This document shows, piece after piece, positions 61,341-64,000 of a DNA stretch of 64,000 nucleotides; the stretch's first letter is position 1, and every line of letters begins with the position of its first letter. The DNA comes from an uncultured Flavobacterium sp. GTDB lineage: Bacteria > Bacteroidota > Bacteroidia > Flavobacteriales > Flavobacteriaceae. The DNA lies in assembly GCA_934636265.1 (NCBI GenBank), contig CAKUAD010000005.1:21007-85006 (forward strand). The letters are read 5' to 3'. Below the pieces are notes generated by a model. The model was given only the letters and a program-made list of their open reading frames with translations. It was not told the origin of the DNA and made no database searches. The position numbers and the translations under genes were made by a program.

Positions 61341-61697
61341 ATGCAACGACTCACCAACAAAGAAGAAGAAATCATGCACATCCTTTGGCGGCTAAAAAAA
61401 GCTTTTGTGCGCGACATCATGGCCGAAATTAAGGACGAGCAGCCACATTATAACACGCTGTCGACCATTGTGCGAAATCTGGAAGACAAGGGATACGTGG
61501 CCCACAACGCTTACGGAAACACCCACCAGTACTACCCTATCATCCCTATCGAGGATTATCGTAAGGAATTTTTTAAAACGGCCATCGACAACTTTTTTGA
61601 AAGTTCGTATAAAAATGTGGTATCGTTTTTTGCCAAGGAAGAAAAAATCTCAGCCGACGAACTGCGCGAGATCCTTAAACTCATCGAGAAAAAATAA
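61341..61697 (+). CDS. BlaI/MecI-family transcriptional repressor
   Basis: 118-residue winged-helix repressor of the BlaI/MecI/CopY family. Opening LTNKEEEIMHILWRLKKAFVRDIM and the recognition helix region HYNTLSTIVRNLEDKGYVAH match the family; the C-terminal half is the dimerisation helix bundle. BlaI proteins bind inverted repeats as dimers and are inactivated by cleavage by an M56 protease. Here the operator is probably the AACTA/TAGTT array directly upstream, and the protease gene overlaps by one base (TAATG). No beta-lactamase gene is nearby, so the regulated genes are probably elsewhere or are these two. Confidence 0.9.
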   Translation: MQRLTNKEEEIMHILWRLKKAFVRDIMAEIKDEQPHYNTLSTIVRNLEDKGYVAHNAYGNTHQYYPIIPIEDYRKEFFKTAIDNFFESSYKNVVSFFAKEEKISADELREILKLIEKK

Positions 61698-63346
61698 TGG
61701 ACATCGGGCTATATTTCCTAAAATCGTCGGCGTTGCTCACCGCATTCTGGCTGGGCTACCAACTGCTTTTAAAACGGGACACCTTTTTTTGCAGCAACCG
61801 CTGGTATTTGCTGGGTGGTATTGTGGCCTCGGCAGTACTTCCGCTGGTCACCATAACCCGGACGGTTTTGGTTAAAAGGCATACGCCGATGGGATTCACG
61901 CCTGTTGATGCCGTAAGCCAGCCTGAATTTGACTGGAGTGTTGTGTGGCTTTTGATCTACGCCGCCGGATTCACGGTCTTCACCGCGTTGTTTTTGCGCA
62001 ATCTGATGGTACTCCGCCGGTTGCTGAAAGGCGGAACAATCCACCACGGCCTGCGCTACGTTGACACCCGTAAGGACGTGGCCCCGTTTTCATTTTTTAA
62101 CGCCATTGTCTACAATTCCAGCCGATACTCCCCCCAAGAACTATCCGGCATTCTGGCTCACGAGGCCGCCCATTGCCGGCAGCGCCACTCCATCGACGTC
62201 ATCCTGATGCATCTCTACTGCATGGTGTTCTGGTTTAATCCGATAGTTTGGCTGTATAAAAAATCCATGCTCCAGAATCTTGAATTCCTGGCCGACCGCG
62301 AGGCGCTCCAATCCCTGACCGACGCCCGGACCTACCAACTCACGCTCTTGCGCGTCGCATCACAGGGCGCCGCCCTACCCGTTACGAATCCATTTCATCA
62401 ATCATTAATCAAAAAACGAATCGTTATGTTAAACAAGAGTCAATCCAATCAACTGAACTCGCTAAAGTACTTTTTTATCGTCCCGCTGCTGCTCATTTTC
62501 CTGTTGGTCTTTCAGGTAAAAGTTGTCGCACAGGAAATTCCACAAGAGGACCGACAGGTTGTTGTCAGCAAAACAACCTCGGATGCACAGCTTAAAGCCG
62601 AAGCCGAAAAGTTGCAGAAACACGGCGTCAAACTCAAATTCTCTAAAGTTAAGCGCAATGCCAGCGGCGAAATTACCGGCCTCAAAGCTGATTTCAAGGC
62701 AGACGGCGGCCAAAAGGGCTCCACCCAGATCAGCGGTGACAAACCCATCAATCCGATGAGCCTGATGGTCAATCCCGACGGTACCATTGCCTGGGGAAAA
62801 GCGACAAAAACCGTGGTGATTAAAAACCATGACATAGAAGTACCCGGATTTCCACTTAGCCCGGAAATGGCCTTGATCAAGGTTCCGCAAATTGACCTTG
62901 ACACTTTTGATGGCCAAATTGAAGAAAACTCCACTGTCATCATCAAAAAGAATGGCGAAAAAGCCCAGGTTTTTATCAACGGCAAGCAGGTTGATGCAGG
63001 CGAAGACGTCAAACTTAAAGGCAAGTCATTTTCATTTTCATCCGGTGACGAAGGAAATTTTGTCATCGTCAACGGAGAGGATATTGCAGCCAACGCCCGT
63101 GAAAAAGCGCGTGAGGTCATGGAAATCTCGAAACTAAGACTGGAAGAATCCAAAAAGCTACTGGAGGAATCGGCCGCTAAACGCGCTGAGGCAAGAAAAG
63201 CCCGTACCGAAATAAGGGAATTTCAACAGCGCGATGCTCAGGCCGTAAAAATCGAACTCGAAAAAGCCAGGGCCGAGCTCGAAAAAGCGCGGGAAGCCTT
63301 GGAACAGGAACGACGGGCACTGCAGGATGCACGCGACAAAAAATAA
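61697..63346 (+). CDS. M56-family (BlaR1-like) membrane metallopeptidase with coiled-coil C-terminus
   Basis: 549-residue protein. Membrane helices at about 10-25, 36-55, 82-102 and 258-280 enclose the M56 protease domain: HEAAH at 155-159 and third-ligand region NLEFLADREA near 200. In BlaR1 the protease cuts BlaI when a C-terminal penicillin-binding sensor is acylated. Here the C-terminal extracytoplasmic part (about 282-549) shows no SxxK/SxN/KTG set. It reads as a beta-rich segment (LKADFKADGG, DGTIAWGKATKTVVI, INGKQVDAGEDVKLKG) followed by a 90-residue charged coiled coil (SKLRLEESKKLLEESAAKRA ...). The signal sensed is unknown. Confidence 0.88.
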   Translation: MDIGLYFLKSSALLTAFWLGYQLLLKRDTFFCSNRWYLLGGIVASAVLPLVTITRTVLVKRHTPMGFTPVDAVSQPEFDWSVVWLLIYAAGFTVFTALFLRNLMVLRRLLKGGTIHHGLRYVDTRKDVAPFSFFNAIVYNSSRYSPQELSGILAHEAAHCRQRHSIDVILMHLYCMVFWFNPIVWLYKKSMLQNLEFLADREALQSLTDARTYQLTLLRVASQGAALPVTNPFHQSLIKKRIVMLNKSQSNQLNSLKYFFIVPLLLIFLLVFQVKVVAQEIPQEDRQVVVSKTTSDAQLKAEAEKLQKHGVKLKFSKVKRNASGEITGLKADFKADGGQKGSTQISGDKPINPMSLMVNPDGTIAWGKATKTVVIKNHDIEVPGFPLSPEMALIKVPQIDLDTFDGQIEENSTVIIKKNGEKAQVFINGKQVDAGEDVKLKGKSFSFSSGDEGNFVIVNGEDIAANAREKAREVMEISKLRLEESKKLLEESAAKRAEARKARTEIREFQQRDAQAVKIELEKARAELEKAREALEQERRALQDARDKK

Positions 63347-63353
63347 AATCAGG

Positions 63354-63381
63354 AGGCTGCTTCAAAAGGCGGCCTTTTTTT
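63354..63381 (+). terminator. Intrinsic terminator
   Basis: Stem AGGCTGC / GCGGCCT (one G-T pair), 8-base loop, then seven T residues, after the M56 gene. Confidence 0.8.
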
Positions 63382-63388
63382 ACATTTG
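63381..63388 (+). promoter_or_regulatory. -7 element directly before the 47-residue gene
   Basis: TACATTTG, overlapping the end of the terminator T-run and ending three bases before the ATG at 63392. Confidence 0.4.
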
Positions 63389-63391
63389 TTT

Positions 63392-63535
63392 ATGTTTAAG
63401 ATTCTGGCCAGACTCAACAAGATTTTGCTCCCGTCATATACCCGACAACAGTTGGATCCTGCCCAGATGACCAAGTGGCAGCAAGCGGTTTTGGCCTGGA
63501 GGTACTTTGTAACTATCAGGGCACTGGGCAAATAG
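63392..63535 (+). CDS. 47-residue basic protein (often named SsrA-binding-like in Flavobacteriia)
   Basis: Short frame ATG 63392 to TAG, product beginning MFKILARLNKILLPSYTRQQ, then LDPAQMTKWQQAVLAWRYFV and TIRALGK. I recall very similar proteins of 45-50 residues across Flavobacteriia, sometimes annotated 'SsrA-binding protein' although they are far shorter than SmpB. The conserved pattern is INKxLLPSxxKxxLD ... KWQxAxxxxRYxVTxxAL. It is basic and amphipathic. It lies between a terminator and the tRNA-Arg promoter, so it is its own unit. True function unknown. Confidence 0.65.
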   Translation: MFKILARLNKILLPSYTRQQLDPAQMTKWQQAVLAWRYFVTIRALGK

Positions 63536-63565
63536 CACCGCAAAGTAAAATTTTTAGAAAAAAGT

Positions 63566-63597
63566 TTTGACAAACCCGCAAGGTTACCCTATATTTG
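63566..63597 (+). promoter_or_regulatory. tRNA-Arg promoter
   Basis: TTTG (63566-63569), 20-bp spacer, TATATTTG (63590-63597), 34 bp before the mature tRNA 5' end. Confidence 0.7.
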
Positions 63598-63631
63598 CAC
63601 CCGCTAACAGGGAGTTATCCCCAAAGCAAAA

Positions 63632-63705
63632 GGCCTCGTGGCGCAACTGAATAGCGCATCTGATTACGGCTCAGAAGGTTACAGGTTTGAATCCTGTCGA
63701 GGTCA
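63632..63705 (+). tRNA. tRNA-Arg (anticodon ACG)
   Basis: 74-base cloverleaf. Acceptor stem GGCCTCG / CGAGGTC (one G-T pair), D stem GCGC / GCGC, anticodon stem TCTGA / TCAGA with loop TTACGGC and anticodon ACG at 63666-63668, T stem ACAGG / CCTGT with loop TTTGAAT, discriminator A705. CCA is not encoded. The A34 is expected to be converted to inosine, reading CGU, CGC and CGA. The last eight bases are repeated in the tandem array downstream. Confidence 0.95.
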
Positions 63706-64000
63706 CGAATAAATCACAAAACGAAAGAAAACGCCAAGCCCTCTTGAGCGTTTTTTTTTGGATTGTGATTTTCAGCGCGGAGCGCTAAGGAGATTGCGGA
63801 GCAAAATCCTCGAGGTTGCGAATAAATCACAAAACGAAAGAAAAACGCCAAGCCTTCTTGAGCGTTTTTTTTTGGATTGTGATTTTCAGCGCGGAGCGCT
63901 AAGGAGATTGCGGAGCAAAATCCTCGAGGTCACGAATAAATCACAAAACGAAAGAAAACGCCAAGCCCTCTTGAGCGTTTTTTTTTGGATTGTGATTTTC
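63698..64000 (+). repeat. Tandem repeat of tRNA 3' end plus terminator, three copies (last cut by window edge)
   Basis: Units begin at 63698, 63811 and 63925 (113 and 114 bp; the extra base is one A in an A-run). Each starts with CGAGGT(CA/TG)CG, the tRNA-Arg 3' end, and continues with aataaatcacaaaacgaaag, an intrinsic terminator (first copy: 63730-63759, AACGC-CAAG / CTTG-A-GCGTT plus nine T). Two small hairpins with GGA loops follow: AGCGC-GGA-GCGCT and AGGA..TTGC-GGA-GCAA..TCCT. Copies 1 and 2 differ at only a few positions. The array may continue beyond the window. Confidence 0.9.
63730..63759 (+). terminator. tRNA-Arg terminator (first of three identical-type copies)
   Basis: AACGC-CAAG, loop ccct, CTTG-A-GCGTT and a run of nine T. 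The same structure recurs in the second unit (about 63844-63873) and third unit (about 63956-63986), giving three terminators in series behind one tRNA. Confidence 0.8.

Noticed and set aside
61341-63346. Beta-lactam resistance operon
   Set aside because: The repressor and protease resemble BlaI and BlaR1, but there is no beta-lactamase and no penicillin-binding sensor motif.
63698-63708. Phage or island attachment site at the tRNA-Arg 3' end
   Set aside because: Repeats of a tRNA tail invite this reading, but no integrase, phage gene or composition change is seen in the window, and the repeats are tandem rather than flanking an insert. It remains open only for sequence beyond position 64000.
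63698-64000. CRISPR array
   Set aside because: Units are 113-114 bp and nearly identical along their whole length, with no variable spacers and no cas genes.

Overview
The window reads as a chromosomal stretch of a Bacteroidota bacterium, most likely family Flavobacteriaceae, from a lineage of higher G+C content than typical Flavobacterium (judged by eye). Signs of this are: two type IX secretion (T9SS) cargo proteins, one with a type A and one with a type B C-terminal sorting domain; recurring TAnnTTTG -7 promoter elements, several with a TTG/TTTG -33 element 18-23 bp upstream; a menaquinone pathway; a geranylgeranylglycerol-phosphate-type prenyltransferase; a fused ResB-CcsA cytochrome c assembly protein; a fused E1 alpha/beta 2-oxoacid dehydrogenase; a probable Flavo-1 RNA; and families such as DUF2490, DUF2911, DUF1684 and DUF2520. 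No phage, transposon, CRISPR or rRNA operon was seen. Coding density is high and nearly every gene has a confident full-length reading.

Layout. 1-9.6 kb: thioredoxin-like TlpA (cut by the window edge), SIMPL protein, rhomboid protease, lipid A-type acyltransferase, PLP enzyme, a T9SS cargo built of tryptophan repeats, phosphoglucosamine mutase, ACP phosphodiesterase and a ClC channel. 10-19.2 kb: uvrA, Flavo-1-like RNA, LOG-family protein, a large M1-like protein that has lost its zinc motif and ends in a probable barrel, and the E1 fusion. 19.2-20.8 kb: M23 peptidase, lipoprotein, SRPBCC protein. 20.8-29.0 kb, minus strand: menD-cvfB-menB-ydbS-ydbT-menA-UPF0173-menC. 29-37 kb: thioredoxin-like protein, acetyltransferase, exported glutathione peroxidase, CcsBA and a T9SS type B cargo. 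37-40.3 kb: a tight run DUF2520-KdsC-UbiA-Maf-MscS. 40.4-43.9 kb: AI-2E family permease and the MlaE-MlaF-MlaD lipid transporter. 44-50 kb: glycosyltransferase fusion, a small unknown, a POTRA outer-membrane protein and small exported proteins, including a tandem paralogous pair. 50-57.9 kb: PIG-L deacetylase, a 32-residue membrane micro-protein, sodium:solute symporter, DUF2911, SRPBCC, photolyase, DUF2490. 58-61.3 kb: TcdA, TatD, DUF1684 (minus) and an MFS transporter. 61.3-64 kb: a BlaI-type repressor/M56 protease pair behind a triple operator, a 47-residue basic protein, tRNA-Arg(ACG), and a tandem repeat built from the tRNA tail and its terminator.

How they fit together: most of the window is housekeeping for a Gram-negative envelope (lipid A acylation, Kdo phosphatase, Mla lipid transport, peptidoglycan precursor and hydrolase functions, outer-membrane barrels, T9SS cargo) and respiration (menaquinone synthesis, cytochrome c maturation, thiol redox proteins). 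The less ordinary items are the tRNA-tail tandem repeat, the three-copy BlaI operator, promoters abutting start codons, the degenerate M1-barrel protein, the His-rich insert in CcsBA, the repeat-built T9SS cargo, and the micro-gene coupled to a deacetylase and a symporter.
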